Shown: positions 7,624-15,778 of the stretch, in pieces
How positions within the stretch are numbered: the stretch's first letter is position 1
Layout: every line of letters begins with the position of its first letter
NCBI RefSeq assembly: GCF_007489285.1
Contig: NZ_VLIY01000028.1
Span: 1-40,900, forward strand
Direction: 5' to 3'
DNA from: Skermania sp. ID1734
Lineage (GTDB): Bacteria; Actinomycetota; Actinomycetes; Mycobacteriales; Mycobacteriaceae
DNA: 40,900 nucleotides
Translations under genes and position numbers: made by a program
Notes under the pieces: model-generated
What the model was told of the DNA's origin: nothing
Databases searched by the model: none
The model's input: only the letters and a program-made list of their open reading frames with translations

Positions 7624-8111
7624 CCGATCGAACGCGGGTTCTGGGCGTAGTACTCTTCGCCGAGTTCCCGCACCGAGGCGTAGTCGCTCGTCGCGAAACG
7701 TGTTCGGAATGGCTTGCTCATGCCCGCGATCACGACGAGTAGCGGCTTGTCATGTCCCTTCGCTTCGTAGTCAAGGCGGCAAAACAGCCGGTGATGCATT
7801 CGGTCTTTGCCGTCGACGCGGACCTCGAACCAGCCCGTCATTTCCCCATGCATCGCTTCCCAGTACCCACCGCCCGCGAACCGTTTGGGCGGCGCTTCGG
7901 CTACCGCCATGAGGCAGGCGACCATCGTGGCCCTCACCTTGGTGGGCAGTGTCTTCAGATAGTCGCGTCCCGGCATGACTCCCGAGTCTGGGCGCCGAAA
8001 GTACACGACATCGTGGATGTCATCGGACGACGGCTTCGGTCTGGCGGCCGATAAAGCGGCTCGCCTCTTCGGCGCGCGACGGTTGCGACGTGAACGTTCA
8101 TCCGGCGACAA
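7620..8111 (-). CDS. RelE/HigB-like toxin (phage Gp49-like)
   Basis: 163-residue protein. Residues about 45-150 fit the RelE/HigB (Gp49-like) RNase-toxin fold: 'DYLKTLPTKVRATMVACL', 'RFAGGGYWEAMHGEMTGWFEVRV', 'HHRLFCRLDYEAKGHDKPLLVVIAGMSK' and 'DYASVRELGEEYYAQ'. Such toxins cut mRNA at the ribosome. The first 40 residues are basic and not part of the fold. The start is taken as TTG 8111 after GGGAGG. It follows the end of the IS-split gene by 18 bp on the same strand, so the two were probably one operon. The insertion may have changed toxin transcription. The likely antitoxin is the convergent gene at 7222. Confidence 0.75.
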   Translation of the reverse strand: MSPDERSRRNRRAPKRRAALSAARPKPSSDDIHDVVYFRRPDSGVMPGRDYLKTLPTKVRATMVACLMAVAEAPPKRFAGGGYWEAMHGEMTGWFEVRVDGKDRMHHRLFCRLDYEAKGHDKPLLVVIAGMSKPFRTRFATSDYASVRELGEEYYAQNPRSIG

Positions 8112-8129
8112 CGGAGGACCTCCCTGATC

Positions 8130-8396
8130 TCATAGTCGTTCGGTGCCGTCCGCGCCGCCGGGCCAATCAATACGGAAATAGCCAGGAATTGAATCCCATG
8201 CATCAATAAATTGCTCAGCAAACTGCCGGGGGGAAAGCGAGTTAGATTCGCCGAATGTCCCGAATACCTGAAAGCTCATCGACTCTCCAGGCTGGTTCAG
8301 ATACGGCGGAGGGCTGGTCACCGTGGTATGGACATCTTGACAAGCCCGACTCAGATCACGCGCAAACCAGACCAGCCACTCGGTGACCGCCCATCC
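8130..8396 (-). pseudogene. C-terminal part of gene split by IS21 element
   Basis: 88 codons plus stop, beginning 'GWAVTEWLVWFARDLSRACQ' and ending 'GGADGTERL'. Joined to the piece at 11984-12727 after removing the IS and one TTGCCGG copy, the frame is continuous (…GPHRQ|GWAVTEW…) and gives a 336-residue protein. This half has no motif I recognise. It lies 18 bp upstream of the HigB-like toxin start, so it was the 3' end of the gene preceding the toxin. Confidence 0.88.
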
Positions 8397-8403
8397 TTGC
8401 CGG
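8397..8403 (+). repeat. Target-site duplication, left copy (TTGCCGG)
   Basis: TTGCCGG immediately outside the left IS21 terminus, identical to 11984-11990 outside the right terminus. Seven bp is within the usual IS21 range. Confidence 0.92.
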
Positions 8404-8509
8404 TGTCGTTTGCCAGATGTAAGGGACCACCTGAACGCCGGTTTTGCCAGATGTATGGGGCCAGTGGTTTGCCAGTGATGGGACCGCTGGTTTGCCATTT
8501 ATGGGGCCA
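8404..8509 (+). repeat. Left-end multiple repeats of second IS21 element
   Basis: Four copies of a roughly 20-bp motif, TTTGCCAnnTnATGGGGCCA-like, at 8409-8429, 8443-8463, 8468-8486 and 8491-8509. This is the reiterated transposase-binding array expected at an IS21 left end, about 50-70 bp before istA. Confidence 0.85.
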
Positions 8510-8559
8510 CTTCGGCGTGGCTTCGGGGCTTCCGGTCGTGCGGCCGCTGTATTCGCCGC

Positions 8560-10111
8560 ATGAGTTACCGGGAGCTGAGCATGATCGAAATCAAAGAGGT
8601 TCTCCGGCTGTGGCTGCAGGGCCGCTCACAGCGTGACGTGAGCAAGCTGACCACGGTCGACCGCAAAACTGTCCGACGCTACGTCGAAACGGCTCAGGCC
8701 TGCGGGGTGGACCGCGGCGGTGGTGTCGACCAGTTGACCGATGAGTTGTTGGCGGCGGTGGTTGGCGGAGCCCGCCCGCAACGCCCGTACGGGCGCGGCG
8801 CTTCCTGGCAGGCGTTGGCCGGTCAGCATGAGCAGTTGAAGCTGTGGGTCGAGGACGGGCTGACGCTGACCAAGGTCCATGTACTGCTGGGCCGGCGCGG
8901 GATCGTCGTGTCGTACCGCACGCTGCATCGGTATGCGACAACGGAGTTGGGGTTCGGCCGCAGACGCGCGACGGTGCCGGTGCTCGACGGTGATCCGGGT
9001 TCGGAGGTGCAGGTCGATTTCGGCAAGCTCGGTTTGGTGACCGATCCGGTGAGCGGCAAACGACGGGTAGTCCATGGGCTGATCTTCACCGCGGTGTATT
9101 CGCGGCACATGTTCGTCTACCCGACTCATGAGCAGACCCTGGAGGAGGTGATCGCCGGATTCGACTGTGCCTGGGCCTTTTTCGACGGGGTCTTTGCGGT
9201 GGCGATCCCGGACAACATGAAAGCGATCGTCGACCACGCCGACGCGACCGAGCCACGCCTGAACGACGCCTTCCGTGAATACGCCCAGGCACGTGGTTTC
9301 GTCATCGACCCTGCCCGGGGTGCGCCACCCTCAGGACAAGCCTCGGGTGGAGCGGTGCGTGCAGTATGTGCGGTCGAACTTCTTTGCCGGAGAAGACTTC
9401 CGCGACATCGAGGACTGCCGCACCAGTGCGGAGGCGTGGTGTCGTGACGTGGCCGGTCAGCGTATTCACGGCACCACCCGGCAACGCCCGGCCGAGGTGT
9501 TCACTGCCGAAGAACATTCAAGGCTGGGTCCGGCACCGACCGAACCGTTCGATCTGCCGACCTATTCGGCACCGAAAGTCGCGCCCGACCGCCACGTTCA
9601 GGTGGCGCGAGCGCTCTACAGCGTTCCGGGTGATCTGATCGGGCAACGCATCACCGCCCGCGCGGATTCGCGCACGGTGAAACTGTATGCGCGCGGGCAG
9701 CTGATCAAAGTGCACCCGCGGGTGCCGGCCGGGCGGCGCTGCACCGACCCCGCGGATCTGCCCTCGGAGTTGACCGCGTACGCGATGCGGGACCTGGAGG
9801 CGTTGCAGCGCAAAGCCTTCGCCCACGGCGAGTATGTCGGTGCGTACGCGGCCGCGGTGCTCGAACATCCGCTGCCGTGGACGAAAATGCGCCAGGTCTA
9901 CCGCCTGCTCGGACTGGTGCGCCGCCACAGCGCCGAGCAGGTCGACGACGCCTGCCGCCGCGCGTTGGACGCCGAAGCCATCAACGTCGGGCTGATCGAG
10001 CGCATGCTCACCCGCAACAGCACCGCCGAAGCGAAGATTTCTCCGCCGGGTGCGGCGTCACGGTTCGTGCGTGACAGCGCCGATTTCGCGGTTCGGAGGC
10101 TGCCGTCATGA
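8560..10111 (+). pseudogene. istA: IS21-family IstA, frameshifted
   Basis: The IstA reading starts at ATG 8560 or 8581 (the latter has GGGAG upstream) and runs normally through the HTH ('SQRDVSKLTTVDRKTVRRYV') and first acidic motif ('EVQVDFGKLG'). The second, 'PDNMKAIVDHAD', also precedes the break. It shifts frame at a run of four Gs (9317-9320). Upstream reads 'FVIDPAR'; downstream, in another frame, reads 'VRHPQDKPRVERCVQYV', which carries the catalytic Glu. Removing one G restores a protein of about 517 residues ending at 10111. As written, the first frame ends at 9447 without the catalytic Glu. This is either an inactivating mutation, a ribosomal frameshift, or a sequencing error. Confidence 0.85.
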
Positions 10112-10923
10112 CCAGCCGCCGAACCACCACCAGCACCACCACAATCAGGCCACGAACCGGCGATGCGACCAAACCGGTGGAGGTGTCTGCGGAACTGAAA
10201 GCGTTGATGCGCCGGCTGAAACTGGGCCGGTTGCTCGACACGCTGCCCGAACGGCTCGCGCTGGCACGGACGAATCACCTGCCCCACCACGACTTTCTGG
10301 AACTGCTGCTGGCCGATGAGGTCGCCCGCCGCGACCGCGAAGCCGCCGTGCGCCGGGCCAAGATCGCGCATCTGGACCCGGCGATGCAGTTGCAGGCCTG
10401 GGACGACACCAGTGAGGTCCGCTACGACCGGGCGTTGTGGGCCGAGCTGACTTCGCTGCGGTTCCTCGCCGACGCCTACAACGTTCTCGTCATGGGGCCA
10501 GTGGGTGTTGGGAAAACATTTCTCGCGAATGCGCTGGGGCACATCGCGGTTCGGCGCGGTAACAGTGTGCACGCCGAACGCGCCGACAAACTGTTCAAAC
10601 GCCTCAAAGCCGCCCACCTCGACGGCAGCTACGACGAGGAAATGCGCAAACTGCAGCGGGTGGATCTACTCGTGCTCGATGACCTCGCCCTGCACCGGTT
10701 GGAGGCCACCGAAACCAGCGACTTCTACGAGCTGATCGTGGAGCGCCACCAGCAGGCCAGCACGATCGTCACCAGCAACAGGGCACCCGACGAAATCCTG
10801 GCGATGATGGCCGATCCGCTGCTGGCCCAGTCCGCGATCGACAGGCTGCAATCGGCGGCCTTCGAGCTCATCGTCGAAGGCCCCTCCTACCGGCAACGAC
10901 AAAAACCGGCACTTAGCGAATGA
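10108..10923 (+). CDS. istB: IS21-family helper ATPase IstB
   Basis: 271-residue AAA+ ATPase partnering IstA. Walker A is 'GPVGVGKTFLANALG', Walker B 'VDLLVLDDLALHRLEATE', with sensor 1 in 'STIVTSNRAPDE' and a C-terminal 'DRLQSAAFELIVEGPSYRQ'. The Thr/Arg-rich first 25 residues are not part of the conserved fold. ATG 10108 overlaps the istA stop (ATGA), so its translation may depend on ribosomes finishing the shifted istA frame. It is followed by 31 bp and then the cargo gene in the same direction. Confidence 0.93.
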   Translation: MTSRRTTTSTTTIRPRTGDATKPVEVSAELKALMRRLKLGRLLDTLPERLALARTNHLPHHDFLELLLADEVARRDREAAVRRAKIAHLDPAMQLQAWDDTSEVRYDRALWAELTSLRFLADAYNVLVMGPVGVGKTFLANALGHIAVRRGNSVHAERADKLFKRLKAAHLDGSYDEEMRKLQRVDLLVLDDLALHRLEATETSDFYELIVERHQQASTIVTSNRAPDEILAMMADPLLAQSAIDRLQSAAFELIVEGPSYRQRQKPALSE

Positions 10924-10957
10924 GATTATTCGACACCCCGCTCGGGGCGCGCGTTTG

Positions 10958-11749
10958 GTGAAGACTGATCACATGCGTCACGGATTGTGGTTGGCGCCCT
11001 TCGGTCAACTCGCCGATCCCGTGCTGCTCGTCGATCTCGCTCGCCGCGCCGAAGCGTCTCGATGGCACGGTGTTTTCCTATGGGATCACGTCGAATACGG
11101 CTCACCAGCAACGCCGATTGCCGATCCTTGGGTTGCGCTGGCCGCCATTGCTGCGGGAACAAAATCGATCCAAATCGGCACACTGGTGACTCCCGTACCG
11201 CGGCGACGTGTCTACAAACTCGCCAGAGAAACCGCGACCCTCGACAGACTCAGCGGCGGCCGCTTGGTCCTTGGCGTCGGACTGGGCAGCGGCAGCATCG
11301 CAGAATTCGATCGACACGAAGCACCTACCGACATACAAGAGCGAGCCCGCAGTCTCGACGCCGGTCTGGACCGCATCACCCGATGCTGGTCAGGCGACTA
11401 TCAACCGGTTCCGGTGCAACGCCCTCGTATCCCGATATGGGTCGGGTCAGAATGGCCGCACCGGCAACCCCTACGACGAGCTGCACGGTGGGACGGCTGG
11501 TTCCCGGTCGGCATTCTCAATCCCGACGACCTCGACATCGGTATCGCCGAACTCCAACGGCACCGGCCCGCCAACCGACACAACGAATTCGAGGTAATCG
11601 CATCCGGCGAACAAGGTGACGACCCGCGGCCTTACCAGCAGGCTGGAGCGACGTGGTGGCTCACGGGATTCGGACCCAATCCTCGAGCTGCGCTTGTTCG
11701 ATCCGTCATCGACACGGGTCCCTGGCCCGCCGAAACAGTGTCATCTTGA
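10958..11749 (+). CDS. Luciferase-like (LLM) flavin/F420-dependent oxidoreductase
   Basis: About 263 residues with the TIM-barrel pattern of bacterial-luciferase-like monooxygenases and F420-dependent reductases. Visible: 'GLWLAPFGQLADPVLLVDLA' at the N-terminus, 'GVFLWDHV', 'DPWVALAAIAAGTKSIQIGT' (the conserved strand-helix of the family), 'LDRLSGGRLVLGVGLG', and 'PRIPIWVGSEW'. It is shorter than full-length members (about 300-350), lacking some C-terminal helices. Start candidates are GTG 10958 and ATG 10973. The gene lies 34 bp after istB in the same direction and inside the IS termini, so it may be cotranscribed with istB. Flavin or F420 use cannot be decided from sequence. Confidence 0.83.
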   Translation: MKTDHMRHGLWLAPFGQLADPVLLVDLARRAEASRWHGVFLWDHVEYGSPATPIADPWVALAAIAAGTKSIQIGTLVTPVPRRRVYKLARETATLDRLSGGRLVLGVGLGSGSIAEFDRHEAPTDIQERARSLDAGLDRITRCWSGDYQPVPVQRPRIPIWVGSEWPHRQPLRRAARWDGWFPVGILNPDDLDIGIAELQRHRPANRHNEFEVIASGEQGDDPRPYQQAGATWWLTGFGPNPRAALVRSVIDTGPWPAETVSS

Positions 11750-11860
11750 CGCATCGATCGGATTGCCGACCCGGCTGGAAACAATGCGGCCAGGCTCGCG
11801 CCATGATTAGGCAGGCCGACACGACAGGCGATGCGCCGAACTGATCGGGCACGGCCTCAG

Positions 11861-11893
11861 TGGACCCTTATTTGTTGACGGATAAAGGGCCCC
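11861..11893 (+). terminator. Imperfect hairpin after LLM gene (terminator or subterminal repeat)
   Basis: GGACCCTTAT and ATAAAGGGCCC pair with one bulge around a 10-nt loop, about 110 bp past the LLM stop. There is no T-tract. The left arm also resembles an inverted copy of the IS end repeat (TGGnCCCTTA), so it may instead be a transposase-binding site. Confidence 0.35.
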
Positions 11894-11946
11894 TGGGACA
11901 GGATCACCCTACGGCCCAACGACCGGCTGATCCGGTCCCATGCTCA

Positions 11947-11983
11947 TGGCAAACCAGTGGCCCCTTTTAGCTGGCAAGCGACA
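11947..11983 (-). repeat. Right-end repeats of second IS21 element
   Basis: TGGCCCCTTTTAGCTGGCAA (11958-11977), followed by GCGACA, is the inverted terminal repeat. A second partial copy (TGGCAAACCA, 11947-11956) abuts it. It matches the left end at 8404-8429. Confidence 0.88.
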
Positions 11984-11990
11984 TTGCCGG
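11984..11990 (+). repeat. Target-site duplication, right copy (TTGCCGG)
   Basis: Identical to 8397-8403; marks the exact insertion point. On the coding strand it falls in codons for His-Arg-Gln of the split gene. Confidence 0.92.
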
Positions 11991-12727
11991 TGCGGTCCAG
12001 CCTCGAAAACAGTCGCATACGGTTCTGCTGACAGAACAGTCCAGGAAAGCGCCCATCCCTCAGGGTTTCCTCGAGGGTCGCGCCCCCGAATCCGATCTGT
12101 CCATCCAGTGACGCTAATCCCTGGCAAGCTGTCGAAGACCTGTACCGCCCAGCGCACTTCGGGGTCGATCGCGGAGTAGTCGCCCCGTTCGGGTCGACCC
12201 AACGGAGATGGGGAATAATTCGGGTAATCGGCTGGTACGTGAGCAATTGACAGAATTGCCCGGGCTCGGTCCTCGGCCTCATAAAGAAACAGGCCTTCGT
12301 CCTCCGTTAGATTCCAATCGTATTTGTCGTGCCCAGCTCGGATAACCGTCCGAGCCACGTACACGACGTCGCGGGAATTCAAGGCAGTGTCGAGATCCCG
12401 GCGGGCTACGTCATCAAGTTCTTGCTTCCGATATTCAGACAACGCCGACTTCAGGTATTCGAGGTCGTGCCGCCGATACCGCGAGATCGCCTGTGATACG
12501 GCCTTAGGACTGACTCCTAACTCGGCTGCGACAGATTCACCGTTAGCTCCTGGTCTTAAGGTCGCCTCGTAAAGGGCCTGGCGACGTATATCCGCGATCT
12601 GGCCCTGGATCTGACGCGCATCGTCAGCAGCCGTCGAGCACTCATGTGCTCGCTGAATGGGATCGGGGATTGAACGCAGATATGCCAGTGTGCGCTCGAC
12701 CCCGAGCCCCCGCGCGTACTCCTCCAA
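11984..12727 (-). pseudogene. N-terminal part of HTH gene split by IS21 element
   Basis: 248 codons from a TTG at 12727. Residues about 62-90 contain a helix-turn-helix of the sigma-4/MarR-like type ('SVAAELGVSPKAVSQAISRY'). Helical regions follow, and then an acidic segment 'EDEGLFLYEAEDRARAILS'. The family is not known to me; small HTH-plus-unknown-domain proteins of this kind are common in actinobacterial accessory DNA. The reading continues into the IS as 'CRLPAKRG…' and stops at 11909, so a chimeric 272-residue product is possible. No ribosome-binding site precedes the TTG; a TATAGACT/TTTAAT stretch at 12740-12752 would give a nearly leaderless transcript. Confidence 0.78.
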
Positions 12728-13091
12728 ACCCGGCGTACATTAAAGTCTATACCGGGGGTAACCCAATGCGGTCACACCTTGGTGCACGACACAGGACCCG
12801 TCGCGGTCGAGTTCTTCGACGATCGCGATTCCTACTTACTTCGCCGACCGGGAGCGGCAGATTGGGAAGTAGCGTGTCCGCAAAGCGCGAATCCGGTCAC
12901 CGCTCGCGCTCCGCGCCGCCTAGCTGAACCTTCAGGCTGCATTGGGATCCCTTTCGATGACCGCTCCAGCTTCAAAACCGGTTCCGAGCGCGCTCAGGAC
13001 AGGGTTGCTCCAAAGATGCAGGCCACGGCAGAGACGGGCTCTTGTCGAGCGACCCGGATAGAGTCTGTCCTTCGTGTCGGCGATCGGGGCC
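12728..13091. other. Intergenic region with promoter of split gene; otherwise no gene
   Basis: A 364-bp gap. Its left edge (12739-12752) holds the AT-rich -10-like sequence for the leftward split gene. The remainder has an open frame on the plus strand from 12779, but its second half is low-complexity Gly/Arg/Val translation antisense to the next gene and I do not support it. No terminator, tRNA or repeat was recognised. Confidence 0.5.
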
Positions 13092-13721
13092 TCAGCTGGG
13101 TGGGTCGTGGTCGCGTCGGTAGTGGCCGGGTGGGTTCTGCCAGGTCCAAGTATGGCCGTGCCGCCGCAGTTGCCGTCGGGGATCGGCGGGGTCGACCGGT
13201 TGGGCGTCGCCGGTCGAAATGGCGTCGAGCATGTCCTCGATGCTCATGACGACCTCTACCGCGGCACCCACGGCCGTGTTTCGGGCCGGGCAGGCGCGGG
13301 CGGCGAGGTCGGCGGCCACGTGGTCGGTCAGGCCGGGGTAGGTGTCAGGGGCGTCGGTGGCAGCGCGGCAGGTGTGGCCGGTGCAGCCGGTGGTGATCGT
13401 GTGGAGGCGGTCGATGCACGGCCACAGGTAGCTGCGATGCCAGGCCGCGAGGTCGGCACGGTAGTCGGTAGGTTTGGATTCGGCGTGGTAGGCGGCTTTG
13501 TGCGCGCACATCAACGCTGTCAGTTCCTCCACGGCGCCGCCGTGGCGCCACCAGCATCCTGGTAGTGCCCCGTAGTCGAACTGGTAGCGCCGGCGCAGCC
13601 AGTCGACCCAGTCGAGCAGTTCCTCCCACAGCGCCGCGGCGCGCTCGGCGTCGAGATGCCGCCACGACCAGACGATGTCGAACTTTTCAACATCGGACCC
13701 GTCCTGGCCTGCGGCGGTCAC
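13092..13721 (-). CDS. DUF4913-like protein, last gene of transfer operon
   Basis: About 209 residues. The central block 'WEELLDWVDWLRRRYQFD', then 'LPGCWWRHGGAVEELTALM', then 'HKAAYHAESKPTDYRADLAAWH' fits the DUF4913 family found on actinobacterial plasmids and conjugative elements. Its function is unknown. There is a Cys/His-containing stretch ('TTGCTGHTCRAATDAP') and no signal or membrane segment. GTG 13721 overlaps the coupling-protein stop (GTGA); GTG 13727 is an alternative two codons longer. Family assignment is from recalled pattern, not a search. Confidence 0.65.
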   Translation of the reverse strand: MTAAGQDGSDVEKFDIVWSWRHLDAERAAALWEELLDWVDWLRRRYQFDYGALPGCWWRHGGAVEELTALMCAHKAAYHAESKPTDYRADLAAWHRSYLWPCIDRLHTITTGCTGHTCRAATDAPDTYPGLTDHVAADLAARACPARNTAVGAAVEVVMSIEDMLDAISTGDAQPVDPADPRRQLRRHGHTWTWQNPPGHYRRDHDPPS

Positions 13722-15778
13722 GGCCACACCTTGCGGCCCCGCCGCGTCGACATGACCGACCGGATAGACAGATCGGCCACCTCGGTGTCGAGGGCGTCCA
13801 GCGCATCCATTAGCTCTGTGTCGGCGGCGGTCGCCTCTGCCTCGGCCAGCGCGGCCGCGGCCTGCAGCGCCTCCACGTCGCCCTCCAGGCCGGCGAACTC
13901 GGGACTGTCGAGGTCGATGGTGGCCAGCCGCCGAGCCAGCCGGCCCCGCTCGGTGGTGACCCGTTCGGTCTCGGCAGCGGCGGCCTCAACGCGGGCGGCG
14001 ACTTCGGTCACGTTCTCGCACAACCGTATCGAGCGGGCGGTGGTGTCGGCGCCGTCTCCACCGTCCCAGTAGGCGGGCAGGCGCAGCAGCACCCCGGGCT
14101 GGTTGCGGTAGATCAACAGGCCTTCGTCGTAGCGCAGGCGCCGGATCTCGTCGACGGACAGCACCGGCCGCTCGGCCTGGCTGTGGCTCAGGCCGTGCTC
14201 GCTGTGGCTGGCGCGCCAGTCGGTGATGGTGCCCAGCAGGTTCGACGCTTCCTTCAGGTCGTGGTCGGACAGCAGGCCGGGCAGGATCAGCCGCGCGGTG
14301 GCCGACCCGATCAGGTCGGCGGCTTCGGTGGTGCTGAGGCGTTTGCGGATCTGGTTGATGTTGTGAACGAACACCCACAGGTTGATCCCTACACCGCCGG
14401 AGTCGGTCATCTTCTTGCCCAGCTCCGGCACGGCTGCGACGTTCATCGCCTCGTCGAGCACCATCCGCAGCGGCGGGTCCAGCCGCCGCGCGGGCCGGCG
14501 AGCTGCGGCGCGGTAGCCGACGTAGTGGCATTCGTTGACCAGCGCCGCCGCGAACGGTGCCACCGACCCATTGCCGCCATCGGAGATCACGAACAGAGTG
14601 CCGGCCCCGTCTGTCACGAACCGGGTGACATCGAACGAATCGGCCGAGTCGGCGTCGACCGCGGCCAGCAGCGTCGGAGAAGACAGCGGATCGAGGATGT
14701 CCTCGACCGTCGAGCGCACATTGCCGTCGGTGCGCGCATCCCCAGAATTCGTCGCCGTGGCGAACGCCGCCGCCCACACAGGGTCGCGCTCGCCGAGGAT
14801 ACGCGCCACCTGCTTACTGGCGCGGGGGTCGCTGGCCCAGGCCGCTACGTCGGCCAGCGTCGCGCCCGACACCGCCGCGGCGCGGAGGTAGGAGCGCAGG
14901 ATCACCGTGGCGCGGCGGGTGAACCACGCGCCGTTGTCGGAGGTCGAGCTGACCGGGCGGGCACTCGCGAGCGCCGTCGCGCGCCGCGCGGCGGTGTCCG
15001 GGTTTTCGCAGCCGGCGATTAGCGACCAGCGGGTCCTGCGCGGCCAGCCGGTGACGTTTTCCGGGTCGAACACCGCCATGTAACCTTTGGCGGCGCGGGT
15101 CAGGTAGGTGGCGGCGAGCAGGTCACCGCGGGTGGACGACACCACGCACGCGCCGGGGGCGGTGTCGATCTTGCCGGCCGCGACCCGCCAGGACTTGCCG
15201 GAGCCGGTGGAGCCGATCACGAGCACACTGTCCTTGTTCTGCAGCACGATCGGTTTGCCGTCGATCGCGTTGAGCCCGAGCGGGGCGACCAGTTCGGCGG
15301 CGGGCAGATCGCGCAGGCGGTACTCCGCCAGCGACGGGCGGGTCCGCAGCGCCTCGGCTTTGCCGCCGGCCTCGTCGAGGACACCGGCGACCTGGCGGGT
15401 GCGGGCCAGCCCCGGATAGCGACGGGCACGGTCGCGGCGGGCGCCGAACACGATCCAGCACCACATCCACGCGACCAGAACCACGGCGGCCAGGGCGGCG
15501 GCGCACCCGTACACCGACACCGCGGGCCCGGGCCGCGGGTCGGCGGGCCAGCCCGCGGCCGGGTCGCCGGGGTGGGTGATCCAGCCGGTGAAGGTGGCAG
15601 CCAGCCCATGCGGCCAGGCCAGTCCGTGCCCGGCCAGCCACCCTGAGATCGCTGCCCCGCACACCAGCGCCACCACGACCAGCAGGGCAAGTCCCCACAG
15701 GCTGGCCAGCACCGGGTCGAACAGCGGCCGCGGCGCGGGCGGGGCGGCCGCGGGGTCGCGGCGGAGGGGCGCGGTCAT
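13718..15778 (-). CDS. Type IV coupling protein (TraG/VirD4-like ATPase)
   Basis: 686-residue inner-membrane ATPase that recruits the DNA-relaxase complex to the secretion channel. Two N-terminal membrane helices are visible ('LWGLALLVVVALVCGAAI' and 'LAAVVLVAWMWCWIVF'), separated by an extracytoplasmic Pro/Gly loop. Then come Walker A 'GSTGSGKSWR' near residue 188, Walker B 'LRMVLDEAMNV' near 440, and the TraG-like 'GVGINLWVFVHNINQIRKRL' sensor region. The C-terminus has a long Ala/Glu coiled-coil ('VTEVAARVEAAAAETERVTT'). The start overlaps the VirB4-like stop (ATGA). The pattern of two membrane segments plus a RecA core is standard for VirD4-type proteins. Confidence 0.92.
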   Translation of the reverse strand: MTAPLRRDPAAAPPAPRPLFDPVLASLWGLALLVVVALVCGAAISGWLAGHGLAWPHGLAATFTGWITHPGDPAAGWPADPRPGPAVSVYGCAAALAAVVLVAWMWCWIVFGARRDRARRYPGLARTRQVAGVLDEAGGKAEALRTRPSLAEYRLRDLPAAELVAPLGLNAIDGKPIVLQNKDSVLVIGSTGSGKSWRVAAGKIDTAPGACVVSSTRGDLLAATYLTRAAKGYMAVFDPENVTGWPRRTRWSLIAGCENPDTAARRATALASARPVSSTSDNGAWFTRRATVILRSYLRAAAVSGATLADVAAWASDPRASKQVARILGERDPVWAAAFATATNSGDARTDGNVRSTVEDILDPLSSPTLLAAVDADSADSFDVTRFVTDGAGTLFVISDGGNGSVAPFAAALVNECHYVGYRAAARRPARRLDPPLRMVLDEAMNVAAVPELGKKMTDSGGVGINLWVFVHNINQIRKRLSTTEAADLIGSATARLILPGLLSDHDLKEASNLLGTITDWRASHSEHGLSHSQAERPVLSVDEIRRLRYDEGLLIYRNQPGVLLRLPAYWDGGDGADTTARSIRLCENVTEVAARVEAAAAETERVTTERGRLARRLATIDLDSPEFAGLEGDVEALQAAAALAEAEATAADTELMDALDALDTEVADLSIRSVMSTRRGRKVWP

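Larger units (their letters stand above)
8404..11983 (+). mobile_element. Second IS21-family element, with LLM oxidoreductase cargo
   Basis: 3580 bp, precisely bounded. The left end TGTCGTTTGCCAGATGTAAG pairs with the inverted right end TGTCGCTTGCCAGCTAAAAG; the similarity continues to GGGRCCA. A perfect 7-bp duplication TTGCCGG flanks it. Contents: istA with a frameshift, istB and a luciferase-like monooxygenase gene. Its ends and proteins differ clearly from those of the element at 343-7007, so it is an independent arrival. It split a gene that can still be read across the junction, so the insertion looks recent. Confidence 0.93.

Noticed and set aside
8404-8509. Regularly spaced repeats as a CRISPR-like array
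   Set aside because: The repeats are imperfect, unevenly spaced, lie at an IS21 terminus and have inverted partners at the other end; they are transposase sites.
12779-13249. 156-codon open frame on the plus strand
   Set aside because: Its second half overlaps the DUF4913-like gene and is Gly/Arg/Val low complexity. The first half shows a weak 'VEFFDDRDSYL' motif but no start signal; not enough to call.
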